Source: Paenibacillus terrae (GTDB taxonomy: Bacteria > Bacillota > Bacilli > Paenibacillales > Paenibacillaceae). Taken from it: a DNA stretch of 43,507 bases. Position 1 is the first letter of the stretch. Each line of letters begins with the position of its first letter. The stretch covers positions 95,360-138,866 of the forward strand of contig NZ_PNXQ01000016.1 in assembly GCF_005217525.1 (NCBI RefSeq). The letters run 5' to 3'. Under the pieces are notes generated by a model. It was not told the DNA's origin, ran no database searches, and worked only from the letters and a program-made list of their open reading frames with translations. This document shows, in pieces, positions 9,885 to 18,346 of this stretch. The translations under genes and the position numbers were made by a program.

Positions 9885-11786
9885 ATGAAGAATAAAGGCA
9901 TTTGCTACCTATCCACATTTTTAGCAGCGCTGTTTCTCTGGAACCTGCTCATTGCTTCGGCATGGGCAAAAGACAGCCTAACACCTGATTCATTGGAAAA
10001 AACAGTGGACGATATCATGAGTACAGAATTGGAAAAATTGCATATTCCGGGGGCTGCGGTCGTCGTGACCCAAGGAAACCAAATCCTTTTTAGTAAGGGC
10101 TATGGATATGCAGATCTGGAGCGGAAAGTGGCATTCAATCCAGCGAAGACCATTGTTCGTGTCGGCTCTCTAACCAAATCATTTAGTGCAAGTGCCACGA
10201 TGCAGTTGGTTGAGCAAAACAAGCTTGATTTGCATGAAGACGTGAACCGCTACCTCCACAGCTATAAAACAACGCAATACCAAAATCAGCCTTTCAATTT
10301 GCATCAGCTTTTGACACATACCTCGGGATTGGATGAAGCGCTGTACGACATTAACAGCTCGACTCGGGCAGGCGTTTTACCCACAGAGCAGTATCTCAGC
10401 ACGTATTTTCAAAATCAGCCTCCCATCCGCAAACCTGGAATTCAGTATGATTACAGCAATGTCGCCTACGGTCTGATCGGTAATATCGTGGAGCAAGTAA
10501 GCGGTCAGGGACTGAATGATTACTTCCGTACACATCTGTTCCAGCCGATGAATATGCCCAGCGCGACACTGGAATTGCCGTTAAATCATCCTGCACTGGC
10601 CCAATCGTATCAGTGGAAGGATGGAGCGTATTTGAAACAGCCTTTGTCGTATATCAATCTGCCGGGAGCAGGAGCGTTGAACGTCACACCCAACGAGTTT
10701 TCACATTATCTGATCACTCATTTAAACCAAGGCAAGTATGAGGGCAAAGTGGTGCTCCAGCCACATACAGTAAAAATGATGCATGCGCAGCAATTTGCAG
10801 TCGATGCACGCCTGGATGGCGTGGGCTACGGATTTTTCCGTGGTCATTTGGAGACAGGAGTACCTACGCTGTGGGCTACCGGGGAAATTGATGATTTTAT
10901 TTCTGAAATGGTATTGATTCCGTCCCAAAAGATCGGTATTTTTGTGATCATTAATTCAGCTGACACGGACACCCTGCTTCATGGAAAAGTCATCAATGCG
11001 ATAGCCCAAATGCTGCCCTCAGAGCCGCAGGCCGTTTCGCAGTCACTAGCTCACTCTTCCACCCAAGTGAAGCTTTCGCCAGAGATCGAGGGTGTATATC
11101 AGGTTGATTCTAACCCTGTTCATGGTTGGGGAAAATGGATTCGGATACTGGGAAGCATTACATACACTGTGCGAATTCAAGATGATCGAACGTTAATTGT
11201 TAACGGAAAATACCCAAATGGGAATGAAGCAACAGACAAAGTTTTCCAAGCAGCAGGTGATGGATTGTTTGTGGAAAAGGGGGGCCAGCTTAAAATTTTG
11301 CTGTACCAGGAAAACGGTACCTGGAAGATGATTGCTCCAGATAGTAAGACCATGAAGCAGACGGCATTTTTACACCGTACCTGGACTCTGCTTATTAGCT
11401 ACGCTGCCGCCTCCTTATTTTTCATCACGACCTTGCTGATTTGGATCGTAAGATATGTGATGAGAACTATCCGTAAAACGAATAATCACATTTCGTCCAA
11501 CCTTGCATTCATTGCGGTACTAAATTCGATTTTTCTCGGGGTGCAGGTCATCTATGGTAACAATCAGATTGTGTATGGCTATTCCGCCTGGTATATCTGG
11601 GGAATTTGCACGTTACCGCTCATTTCAGCTCTCATTGCCGTATGGGTATTGATCGTGAATGGTGCAAAGCTGGTTACAGGGGAAAGGAGACTCCGGGCTG
11701 CTGGAAAAATCCTATTTGCGGTACTCACATTGTTGCATACTGTATATCTTTTTTACTGGAATTTCCTCCCTTTTGATTATTCATAA
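9885..11786 (+). CDS. Membrane-anchored serine D-peptidase (ClbP/BogQ/TriF-like, beta-lactamase fold)
   Basis: A 633-residue exported protein. It has an N-terminal signal sequence ending about AWA (residue 28) and a beta-lactamase/penicillin-binding-protein fold with SLTK at 95-98 (nucleophile Ser95, base Lys98) and a YSN box at 190-192. The C-terminus carries three to four hydrophobic segments (about 500-630). The fold, the Ser95/Lys98 spacing and the C-terminal membrane anchor match ClbP, the colibactin prodrug-activating peptidase. They also match the D-stereospecific resistance peptidases BogQ and TriF, which cleave D-residue-containing lipopeptides. Its position directly after a TE-terminated NRPS containing an E domain suggests self-resistance or prodrug processing of the peptide outside the membrane. 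ATG at 9885 follows a weak AAGGA. A generic serine hydrolase is the alternative. Confidence 0.85.
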   Translation: MKNKGICYLSTFLAALFLWNLLIASAWAKDSLTPDSLEKTVDDIMSTELEKLHIPGAAVVVTQGNQILFSKGYGYADLERKVAFNPAKTIVRVGSLTKSFSASATMQLVEQNKLDLHEDVNRYLHSYKTTQYQNQPFNLHQLLTHTSGLDEALYDINSSTRAGVLPTEQYLSTYFQNQPPIRKPGIQYDYSNVAYGLIGNIVEQVSGQGLNDYFRTHLFQPMNMPSATLELPLNHPALAQSYQWKDGAYLKQPLSYINLPGAGALNVTPNEFSHYLITHLNQGKYEGKVVLQPHTVKMMHAQQFAVDARLDGVGYGFFRGHLETGVPTLWATGEIDDFISEMVLIPSQKIGIFVIINSADTDTLLHGKVINAIAQMLPSEPQAVSQSLAHSSTQVKLSPEIEGVYQVDSNPVHGWGKWIRILGSITYTVRIQDDRTLIVNGKYPNGNEATDKVFQAAGDGLFVEKGGQLKILLYQENGTWKMIAPDSKTMKQTAFLHRTWTLLISYAAASLFFITTLLIWIVRYVMRTIRKTNNHISSNLAFIAVLNSIFLGVQVIYGNNQIVYGYSAWYIWGICTLPLISALIAVWVLIVNGAKLVTGERRLRAAGKILFAVLTLLHTVYLFYWNFLPFDYS

Positions 11787-11945
11787 ACATTCAAAGTATT
11801 TTGCATGAATCCAAGATTCATTTTCCAAATAGAGATGGAAACTAATTTACAAAACTTTGCATGTCCGAACATAAATGAATGCTAAAATTTATACTTGGTT
11901 CCCCATTAACTGGGGACGCAAACTAATAAACAGGAGGAATAGGAA

Positions 11946-14900
11946 TTGGGAATCATTCGACTTTTTGCATCCCGCAGCTTTAAATACGCAACTGCAATGG
12001 TGTTCACTTTGTCGTTGTACGCTGGTGCTGTGAGCAGCCTAAACCCTGCATCGGCGGAAGGTCCGGCTGATTCGGCCCCTTTTATCGCCGCCAAGGTGGT
12101 CAATGAGAATGCTGGCAAAAAAGTATTGTTCGATAATACACACGGACAGACAGCTGGCGCTGCAGACTGGGTCATTGACGGAGGTTTTTCAGACTTTGGA
12201 CAGGCCCTCTCGAATCGTGGCTATGATGTACATGAGCTTCGCAAATCTACGCCGATTACTTACAATGATCTGAAGGATTATGATGTATTTGTGACAGCAG
12301 AGCCGAATATTCCTTTCAAACAAAGCGAACAGGCTGCGATGGAGCAGTATGTCAAAGCAGGCAACAGCATTTTCTTCATTGGAGATCACTATAATGCGGA
12401 CCGCAACAAGAACCGTTGGGACGGATCGGAGAGTATTAACGGCTACCGTCGTGGAGCATGGGAAGATCCAGCCAAGGGAATGAGTGCGGAAGAAAGAAGC
12501 TCGGCAGCGATGCAGGGCGTAGTCAGCTCGGATTGGCTGGGTAGCCAGTTTGGCGTGCGTTTTCGCTACAATGCATTAGGCGATATTACCGCTAATCAAG
12601 TTGTAGAGCCTGCGCAGGCGTTCGGCATTACAGCTGGGGTGAGCAATGTCGCCATGCATGCAGGATCAACACTGGCGATTATCGACCCGGCGAAAGCCAA
12701 GGGGATCGTATATCTCCCTAAAACCAATCAGGCTTGGGGCAACGCGGTAGATCAGGGCGTCTATAACGGAGGCGGCATACCGGAAGGACCCTATGCAGCC
12801 GTATCCAAAGTAGGACTCGGTAAAGCTGCCTTTCTGGGGGACTCATCTCCTGTTGAAGATGCGACGCCAAAATATCTGCGCGAAGAGACAGGAACCAAGA
12901 AGACGACGTATGACGGCTTTAAGGAGCAAGATGATGCCGTGTTGCTGGTTAATATCGTCGATTGGTTATCCAAGAAGGAGAACTACACCAGTCTGACGGA
13001 TGTGAAAAGCTTGCAGCTTGATCAGCCGACAGCACTGCTGCCTTTTGAGGAGCCGCAGGCTTCGACGGAGCCACAAGCCGAGCCTTGGTCCGCTCCCGCA
13101 GCAGGCTACAAGTGGTGGGATCAGCAGACCTACAAGCCCGGAGCCTATGGCAGCTCTACGGCCAGTACGCAGCCTGTTTACAGCATCGTTCGTCAGGATC
13201 AGCTGCCGAATGCAGAGCCTTTTCAAATTCGAATTACTGCGGACCAACTGGCTCCGAATACCACGGTTAGTGGATTCAGCACAGGTATTTATGTAGCGGG
13301 CGGCAATCAGGTAGCCCAGATTCAAAACCAGGATGGCACCTGGCCGACCTCGTACGGCTATAGCGGAGCATTCAGCCTAGAGTCCGACAGCAAGGGACAT
13401 GCCTACAAAGACCTCACCGTACGGATCAAACCTGGAACCAGCGGTTCAGCCAGTCTTAGACTGAGACAAAACGGCAGCAACCTGTTGACCCAATCGGTCG
13501 TGCTGGCAGATGTTCCGGCCCAGCCGTTGCCAGATGAAGGGAATACTGTTCCGGCTCGTATCCGTGTTGCAGAAGCACGTAGCCTCCCGGCTGGCAAAGT
13601 GGTTACACTGGCAGGTACGGTGACGACCGAGCCGGGTGCATATGGCGGGCAAGCCTTTTATATGCAGGATGAAAGCGGCGGTATTTATGTATATCAAAAC
13701 CAAAGCGGTTTTCACCAAGGTGATCAGGTGAAAATTACGGCATCCTTGGCGCTGTATAACAGCGAGCTGGAGCTGACCGATCCGGTTGCTATTGAAAAAA
13801 CAGGTGAAGGACAGCTTCCAGAAGCTGTACAGATCACCGAGCTAAGCGATGCTAACCAAGGGCAGTTGGTTGAGCTTCCACATGCCATTATTCGTAATGT
13901 AGTAGACGCGACTCCCGTCGGTTCGTTTGAATTTGATGCGGTGTCCGGTGAGATAAGCCACCATGTGCGTGTGGATGCACGTACAGGTGTAACACGGACC
14001 TCTTTTCCATATCAAGAAGGACAGCAAGTGAAGATTAAGGGGATTTCAGCGATTTTCAAAGGGAATTACCAGTTAAAGCCTCGTGGTCTCGATGATTTTA
14101 CTGCTCAGGCAGGGGCGACATTGCAAGAGGTGAAGCTTTCACTGGATCAAACAGCTCTCAATGTTGGAGATACAGCAGTAGCACATCTCAGTGGTACGCT
14201 CACGGATGGCAGCCAAGCCGATTTAAGTTATGCGTCCGTTCAGTATGCCAGCAGTCAGGAGTCTGTTACCCTCGATACGTATGGACAAATTAAGGCAGAA
14301 AAAGAGGGGAGCGCCGAAATTACGGCCAGCGTAACCCTTGAAGGTAAAACCATCGTATCCAATCCAGTATCCGTTACAGTCCGGAAAGCCGTTGCAGGCG
14401 AAGTGCCGGGCAAACCTGTACTGTCCCATGATAACGGGCAGAATACCGGATTGAAGGACGGCGATTATAATATCACTATGAATCTATGGTGGGGTACGAA
14501 CGGTGACGAACTCAAGCTGTATGAAAACGGCGAGTTGATCGGGACTCAACCGTTGAAATCCGCCTCCCCCGGGGCACAGAACGCAGTCATCCCGGTAAAG
14601 GGCAAGGCAAATGGCACTTATACGTACACCGCTGAGCTGATCAACGCTTCCGGTAAAACGGTGAGCGACCCGTTAACCGTCGAAGTGACCGATGCTTCGC
14701 CCGGCATTCCGGTACTGTCTCACAACAACTGGGATGGTGACGGCAATTACACCGTTGCTATGAACATGTGGTGGGGCACGAATGCGACCCAATACCATTT
14801 ATATGAAAATGGTGAGCTGATCGACACGCAAGAGCTGCCTAACCAAACGCCGCAGGCCCAAAGTGCAGTCACAGAAATCCAAGGCCACAAATCGGGCACT

Positions 14901-14981
14901 TATGAGTATCGGGCCGAGCTCGTCAATGAATCAGGAGAAACTTCTAGCAAAACGATAATCGTCCAAGTGAAGGACCGTTAA
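11946..14981 (+). CDS. Secreted multidomain protein: DUF4350/ThuA-like amidotransferase fold, OB-fold, Ig-like and chitinase-type modules
   Basis: A 1011-residue exported protein with a TTG start at 11946, eight bases after a strong AGGAGG. The signal peptide ends near NPASA (residue 37). Residues about 55-345 resemble a class I amidotransferase-like fold (VLFDNTHGQ, a GDHYN segment), as in DUF4350 proteins. Residues about 370-525 form an undefined beta-rich region. Residues about 530-715 look like OB-fold/YhcR-type DNA- or sugar-binding modules ([13 protein letters not shown]), and about 725-815 like a bacterial Ig-like (Big_2) domain. Two similar modules of about 95 residues, of the kind attached to Paenibacillus chitinases, end the protein. 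I cannot assign an enzymatic reaction. The modules suggest binding to an extracellular polymer. A strong terminator follows. It is unlikely to belong to the NRPS cluster. Confidence 0.8.
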   Translation: MGIIRLFASRSFKYATAMVFTLSLYAGAVSSLNPASAEGPADSAPFIAAKVVNENAGKKVLFDNTHGQTAGAADWVIDGGFSDFGQALSNRGYDVHELRKSTPITYNDLKDYDVFVTAEPNIPFKQSEQAAMEQYVKAGNSIFFIGDHYNADRNKNRWDGSESINGYRRGAWEDPAKGMSAEERSSAAMQGVVSSDWLGSQFGVRFRYNALGDITANQVVEPAQAFGITAGVSNVAMHAGSTLAIIDPAKAKGIVYLPKTNQAWGNAVDQGVYNGGGIPEGPYAAVSKVGLGKAAFLGDSSPVEDATPKYLREETGTKKTTYDGFKEQDDAVLLVNIVDWLSKKENYTSLTDVKSLQLDQPTALLPFEEPQASTEPQAEPWSAPAAGYKWWDQQTYKPGAYGSSTASTQPVYSIVRQDQLPNAEPFQIRITADQLAPNTTVSGFSTGIYVAGGNQVAQIQNQDGTWPTSYGYSGAFSLESDSKGHAYKDLTVRIKPGTSGSASLRLRQNGSNLLTQSVVLADVPAQPLPDEGNTVPARIRVAEARSLPAGKVVTLAGTVTTEPGAYGGQAFYMQDESGGIYVYQNQSGFHQGDQVKITASLALYNSELELTDPVAIEKTGEGQLPEAVQITELSDANQGQLVELPHAIIRNVVDATPVGSFEFDAVSGEISHHVRVDARTGVTRTSFPYQEGQQVKIKGISAIFKGNYQLKPRGLDDFTAQAGATLQEVKLSLDQTALNVGDTAVAHLSGTLTDGSQADLSYASVQYASSQESVTLDTYGQIKAEKEGSAEITASVTLEGKTIVSNPVSVTVRKAVAGEVPGKPVLSHDNGQNTGLKDGDYNITMNLWWGTNGDELKLYENGELIGTQPLKSASPGAQNAVIPVKGKANGTYTYTAELINASGKTVSDPLTVEVTDASPGIPVLSHNNWDGDGNYTVAMNMWWGTNATQYHLYENGELIDTQELPNQTPQAQSAVTEIQGHKSGTYEYRAELVNESGETSSKTIIVQVKDR
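14404..14978 (+). repeat. Two tandem chitinase-type Ig/FnIII modules (protein-level repeat)
   Basis: Residues about 820-914 and 918-1010 of the secreted protein are homologous copies. Both carry PVLSH, an MNxWWGTN box, a YENGELI box and a GTYxYxAELxNxSG box. The DNA copies have diverged, so the duplication is old. Such modules occur at the ends of Paenibacillus chitinases and related secreted enzymes. Confidence 0.8.
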
Positions 14982-14987
14982 ATTGTA

Positions 14988-15034
14988 AGAGCATCTATTG
15001 ACTTCTCAAGTGTCGATAGATGCTCTTTCGTATT
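14988..15034. terminator. Bidirectional intrinsic terminator
   Basis: AGAGCATCTATTGAC (14988-15002) pairs with GTCGATAGATGCTCT (15012-15026) over 15 base pairs with one G-U, followed by TTCGTATTATT. It sits between the secreted-protein gene and the convergent small gene and could serve both. Confidence 0.85.
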
Positions 15035-15067
15035 ATTAGGTCAGCCAGAAACTTTGGGTTGACCCAT

Positions 15068-15205
15068 TTAAGATTGGGTTGGTTGAGTCGAGAGATTCTC
15101 TATATTGGTAGAGCCAAAGAAGAATAAAACAATCAGAATTGTAATAATAACAAACTCTGCAAAATGCTCTCCATCAAACTCACTTGGCGCAAGCTCACTC
15201 ACCAC
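15068..15205 (-). CDS. Small single-pass membrane peptide (45 aa)
   Basis: A GTG-started frame at 15205 lies a few bases after AAAGGGG and encodes 45 residues. It has an acidic N-terminus (SELAPSEFDGEHF), one hydrophobic helix (FVIITILIVLFFFG, about residues 18-31) and a polar tail STNIENLSTQPTQS. It starts 26 bases after the stop of the 117-residue gene on the same strand, so the two probably share a transcript that ends at the 14988-15034 hairpin. I do not recognise the family. The size and hydrophobicity recall small spore or membrane-stress peptides, but nothing shows that function. Confidence 0.5.
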   Translation of the reverse strand: MVSELAPSEFDGEHFAEFVIITILIVLFFFGSTNIENLSTQPTQS

Positions 15206-15231
15206 AAATAACCCCTTTCGTAATCGGCATA

Positions 15232-15585
15232 TTACTTTTGCATTTTCTTTTGAAAGGCTTGCATCACTTGATCCAGCGTCATATTCCCGTTATCATTTAA
15301 AAATTTCACCATATTATCGACATTGGAAGGGTCTGCTGCTAATGTTTTGTATTTTCCCGTTAATCCCACAAGCAGCGTTGCTTGTCTGTATAAAGTAACG
15401 GAATCGACATGTAGCTTTCCTGTTAATAACAGGGCTGCTACGATGACCTCCACATTTTTTCCATGCAGTGCGGAGAAGATAGCCGAGTTACTGTTTAACC
15501 CATTTTTCTTTTGTCCGTTGGGGTTAGGGGATGATTTGGATTTTTGATTGCGATTTTGGTTTCCATTCTTTCCTAAGGAAGTCAT
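15232..15585 (-). CDS. Conserved-looking hypothetical protein, Asn/Lys-rich N-terminus (117 aa)
   Basis: The start is the ATG at 15585, preceded by GGGAGGAAG at good spacing. A longer frame upstream lacks a ribosome binding site. The first 40 residues are rich in Asn, Lys, Gln and Ser (NGNQNRNQKSK) and look disordered. The remainder is a compact predicted helical domain (NVEVIVAALLLTGKL, then MVKFLNDNG and LDQVMQAFQKK). There is no signal peptide or catalytic motif. I do not recognise the family. It lies upstream of the 45-residue membrane peptide in a probable two-gene operon. Confidence 0.65.
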   Translation of the reverse strand: MTSLGKNGNQNRNQKSKSSPNPNGQKKNGLNSNSAIFSALHGKNVEVIVAALLLTGKLHVDSVTLYRQATLLVGLTGKYKTLAADPSNVDNMVKFLNDNGNMTLDQVMQAFQKKMQK

Positions 15586-15861
15586 TGAATCTTCCTCCCG
15601 CCATATGTTGTCCTTGCCATTGCGGGACAAGGACAACGGAACTGCACGTACTCATTCAAAATGCCGTTATATTCATATGATATGCGAACCAGAAAGCGTT
15701 GGTTACTGTAAGAATAACCCTGTCTGGGTGAACCCGACTCCTATCACCCTGTAATTTCTTTTCGCATGTTGGCTCAATATAGAGTAAACTACAATAAAGA
15801 AAGCTAAATGCGTTGGTAATCGAATGATGCAAAATGCTGAAATAGGAGTTGTAGATAAAAT

Positions 15862-16341
15862 ATGTCGAATGAAGAAGTTTTGTTGACTAAAGAGGGATTG
15901 ACCAAGCTGGAGGATGAGCTTAAGGAACTGAAGACCGTAAAACGCAAGGAACTCGCCGAACGGCTTAAGCTGGCGATCAGCTACGGCGATTTGAAAGAAA
16001 ATAGTGAGTATCACTCAGCCAAGGATGACCAAGCGTTTATGGAAACCCGGATTCTCATATTGGAGAAGATGCTGACCAAAGCTCGGGTCGTAGATGAGAG
16101 TAGTTTGGATCTTAGAACCGTTAGTATCGGATCGACAGTCATTCTGAATGACATCGAATTTTCAGAGAAGATGGAGTACAAAATTGTAAGTCCTGCTGAG
16201 GCGGACGTGCTGGATAATAAAATCTCCTACGAAAGCCCTCTAGGCAAGGAGCTTTTGGGTAAAGAAGTGGGCAGTATCGTTCATGTGAATGCACCCATGG
16301 CTGTAATCAAATACGAACTGCTCGAAATTAAGCTGACGTAA
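15862..16341 (+). CDS. greA: Transcription elongation factor GreA
   Basis: 159 residues, the normal GreA length. An N-terminal antiparallel coiled coil carries the tip motif GDLKENSEY (residues 42-50), whose acidic residues Asp43 and Glu46 stimulate RNA polymerase to cleave backtracked transcripts. The C-terminal FKBP-like domain (about 85-159) includes the SPLGKELLGK segment typical of the family. ATG at 15862 follows AGGAG at 15844, rather far away. The gene is monocistronic with its own terminator. Paenibacillus genomes may hold more than one Gre factor, so this may not be the main copy. Confidence 0.95.
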   Translation: MSNEEVLLTKEGLTKLEDELKELKTVKRKELAERLKLAISYGDLKENSEYHSAKDDQAFMETRILILEKMLTKARVVDESSLDLRTVSIGSTVILNDIEFSEKMEYKIVSPAEADVLDNKISYESPLGKELLGKEVGSIVHVNAPMAVIKYELLEIKLT

Positions 16342-16346
16342 TCCGT

Positions 16347-16388
16347 TCCCGATTCCCTTGTATGAGGGGGCCGGGATTTTTACTTTTT
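16347..16388 (+). terminator. Intrinsic terminator of greA
   Basis: TCCCG (16347-16351) pairs with CGGGA (16372-16376). The inner ATTCCC pairs with the G-run after one mismatch, around an 8-base loop. A TTTTTACTTTTT tract follows. Confidence 0.85.
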
Positions 16389-16487
16389 AATGAGCACATT
16401 TTTAAGCCAATAGCCGTCCCGCCGGAGCGCAGGGTGCGCTCCACATGTGAGACAGGGGTTACATAGTATCTGCTATAACACTGCAAG

Positions 16488-17027
16488 CTAGTCCGTCATT
16501 AGAAAACCAGCGTTCTCCAATGCGGCACAGGCTTCATTAATTTTAGCTTCATCAGGGGCATGCAAGGTATGAAGGTGAATACCTCCGGTCAGCTGGGACA
16601 GATAAGTCGCTTGGGTGGAGCTGATTTTGCGGATAAAATCGTCCACTTCCTTGCGGGTTCCTACTCGAATCGGAGCAGTCAGATCACCGTATACGGGATG
16701 CTCCACAATAACATCCTGTACACTTACGCCATAGTCGACGATCAGCTTTAGTTCTTCTTCTGTCTGTTCAGGTCGGTGCTTGCACACGATAATACGTGAG
16801 GCCGGGGGAGCGGCCTGACCCGCAGGCTCCATATAAATATATCCTTGGCTCGTTGCAAGAATAGGCTCTTGGCCAGCTTTTAACAGGGAAATATCCTGTA
16901 CGATTACTTGTCTGGAGACGGAAGCCCTGCGTGCCAGCTCGCTCCCGGTCAGCGGGGACTCACTCTTAAGCCACTGCAGTAGCTGTTCGCGGCGTTCCGT
17001 GCCCATCCGTTTTAAAGGTTCAGTCAA
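16488..17027 (-). CDS. niaR: Niacin-responsive NAD biosynthesis repressor NiaR (YrxA)
   Basis: A 179-residue DNA-binding regulator with an N-terminal HTH_11 winged helix (about residues 10-60, SELARRASVSRQVIVQDI) and a C-terminal 3H domain. His84, a Glu near 90-92, His151 and His153 (GGIHLHTLH) match the metal/nicotinate ligands known for NiaR. NiaR uses nicotinic acid as corepressor to shut off de novo NAD synthesis. The start is TTG at 17027, overlapping the desulfurase stop as TTGA, with GGAG upstream. The two genes are therefore translationally coupled. The likely operator lies in the nadA divergent region, so the repressor probably autoregulates. Confidence 0.93.
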   Translation of the reverse strand: MTEPLKRMGTERREQLLQWLKSESPLTGSELARRASVSRQVIVQDISLLKAGQEPILATSQGYIYMEPAGQAAPPASRIIVCKHRPEQTEEELKLIVDYGVSVQDVIVEHPVYGDLTAPIRVGTRKEVDDFIRKISSTQATYLSQLTGGIHLHTLHAPDEAKINEACAALENAGFLMTD

Positions 17028-18178
17028 CGGGATAAGCTCCTTTCTTGTCTGCTTGTCAGGTCTGTTAAAATATCCACCAACACATCCAGATCCCCGGCGG
17101 TTGTTGTTCTTCCGAAGGAAATACGGATAAATTGCAATGCCTCCCGACCGGATGCTCCAAGCGCCTGTAAAGCAGGTGAAGGCTCGTGATGTCCGGCAGA
17201 ACAGGCGCTTCCGGTGGATATACAGACACCGCTACGGTTACATTCCAGCATAACATATTGTCCCTCATAACCGTGAAAAAAACATCCCAGTATATGACTG
17301 AGTCTCTCAATCTTATTGTTTTCCTGTGCGGCCAAACGCAATGGAATTGATCTTTCCTGAATTTTGGTGAAAAAATACTGTCTCAGTGTGGCATATCGTT
17401 CCTGATGCAGCTCCATTTGTTTGGTCATCATTTCCGCTGCCGCAACAAACGCTGCAATGCCGGGAACGTTGACCGTTCCGGGGCGAAAGCCGTTTTCATG
17501 CAGTGTATCAGGATACACAGGGCGCCACGGTGTTCCCGGCCTGAGATATACCGCCCCCACACCCTTGGGACCATACACTTTATGGCTTGATATAGAGATG
17601 GCGTCCACCCCCAAGGCGGCTACATCAATGGGAATGTTCCCAAAGGTCTGGACTGCGTCGCTGTGCAGCACAATCCCTCGTTTCCGTAGCAGGGGAGACA
17701 AGGTGGCAAGATCCTGAATAAGCCCGGTTTCCGAGTTGGCATGCTGTATGGATACAAGCCCGGTGTCTTCTCTGAGATAAGGTAAGAGAATATCACGGGT
17801 GATTCGACCTTCCTTGTCCGGCTGTACAATGGTCAGCTCAAAGCCCTGCCGCTCCAGCAAAGCAGCCAAGTTGTACATCGAATGGTGCTCCAGGGCGCTC
17901 ATGATCCAGTGCTTTTTATGCTGTGGCAGTCCGTTCAGGATGGACTGTACAGCCAGCATGTTAGACTCCGTTCCCCCTGTTGTAAAATAAACTCCTTCCT
18001 TTTGACCTCCAATCATGTCTGCGATCCGTTGTCTGCTAAAATCCAGTGCATAAGCCGCTTGACCGCCTGCATCATGAAGGCTGCTGGCATTTCCGAACAT
18101 TTCCTTATTTAATGTGTTATACATATTCAAAGCTTCGTCACACATCGGTGTAGAAGCGGCGTAGTCCAGATAAATCAT
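17024..18178 (-). CDS. nifS: Cysteine desulfurase, NifS/IscS-like, serving NadA
   Basis: A 384-residue class V aminotransferase-fold enzyme. The PLP lysine is Lys200 in SSHKVYGPKG, and the persulfide-forming cysteine is Cys326 in the STGSACSAG loop. It converts cysteine to alanine plus enzyme-bound sulfane sulfur. The start is the ATG at 18178 (MIYLDYAAST) because GGGGGAG precedes it by seven bases; a longer frame lacks this. As in Bacillus subtilis, the nifS-type gene is paired with niaR and divergent from nadA, where it is thought to supply sulfur for the oxygen-labile 4Fe-4S cluster of quinolinate synthase. Confidence 0.93.
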   Translation of the reverse strand: MIYLDYAASTPMCDEALNMYNTLNKEMFGNASSLHDAGGQAAYALDFSRQRIADMIGGQKEGVYFTTGGTESNMLAVQSILNGLPQHKKHWIMSALEHHSMYNLAALLERQGFELTIVQPDKEGRITRDILLPYLREDTGLVSIQHANSETGLIQDLATLSPLLRKRGIVLHSDAVQTFGNIPIDVAALGVDAISISSHKVYGPKGVGAVYLRPGTPWRPVYPDTLHENGFRPGTVNVPGIAAFVAAAEMMTKQMELHQERYATLRQYFFTKIQERSIPLRLAAQENNKIERLSHILGCFFHGYEGQYVMLECNRSGVCISTGSACSAGHHEPSPALQALGASGREALQFIRISFGRTTTAGDLDVLVDILTDLTSRQERSLSR

Positions 18179-18249
18179 GGCGAATCTCCCCCTGCGAAAA
18201 ATAATTCCATCCAAAAAGCCTTGAGATTATTGTAGGCATGTGTAAATAT

Positions 18250-18265
18250 AAGTGTCAAGACACTT
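18250..18265. promoter_or_regulatory. Probable NiaR operator between nifS and nadA
   Basis: AAGTGTCAAGACACTT is a perfect inverted repeat of 7-base arms with a 2-base spacer, placed in the divergent region. NiaR sites are palindromes with GACA/TGTC half-sites, and the genes on both sides are the expected NiaR regulon. The assignment is inferred. Confidence 0.6.
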
Positions 18266-18288
18266 GTAAACATATATGTACACACAGC

Positions 18289-18322
18289 GCTTGTCTATTA
18301 CTGGGAAGGCGGGCAGACAAGC
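18289..18322. repeat. Second inverted repeat upstream of nadA
   Basis: GCTTGTCT (18289-18296) and AGACAAGC (18315-18322) are perfect 8-base arms 18 bases apart, just before the nadA ribosome binding site. They could be two separated NiaR half-sites or an mRNA leader hairpin. Confidence 0.45.
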
Positions 18323-18346
18323 CACAGAGATAATGGAGGGATTCAA

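Noticed and set aside
16424..16442. Perfect hairpin GGAGCGCA-ggg-TGCGCTCC downstream of niaR
   Set aside because: It has no T tract on either strand at the right distance, so I did not call it a terminator; it may still contribute to RNA stability.
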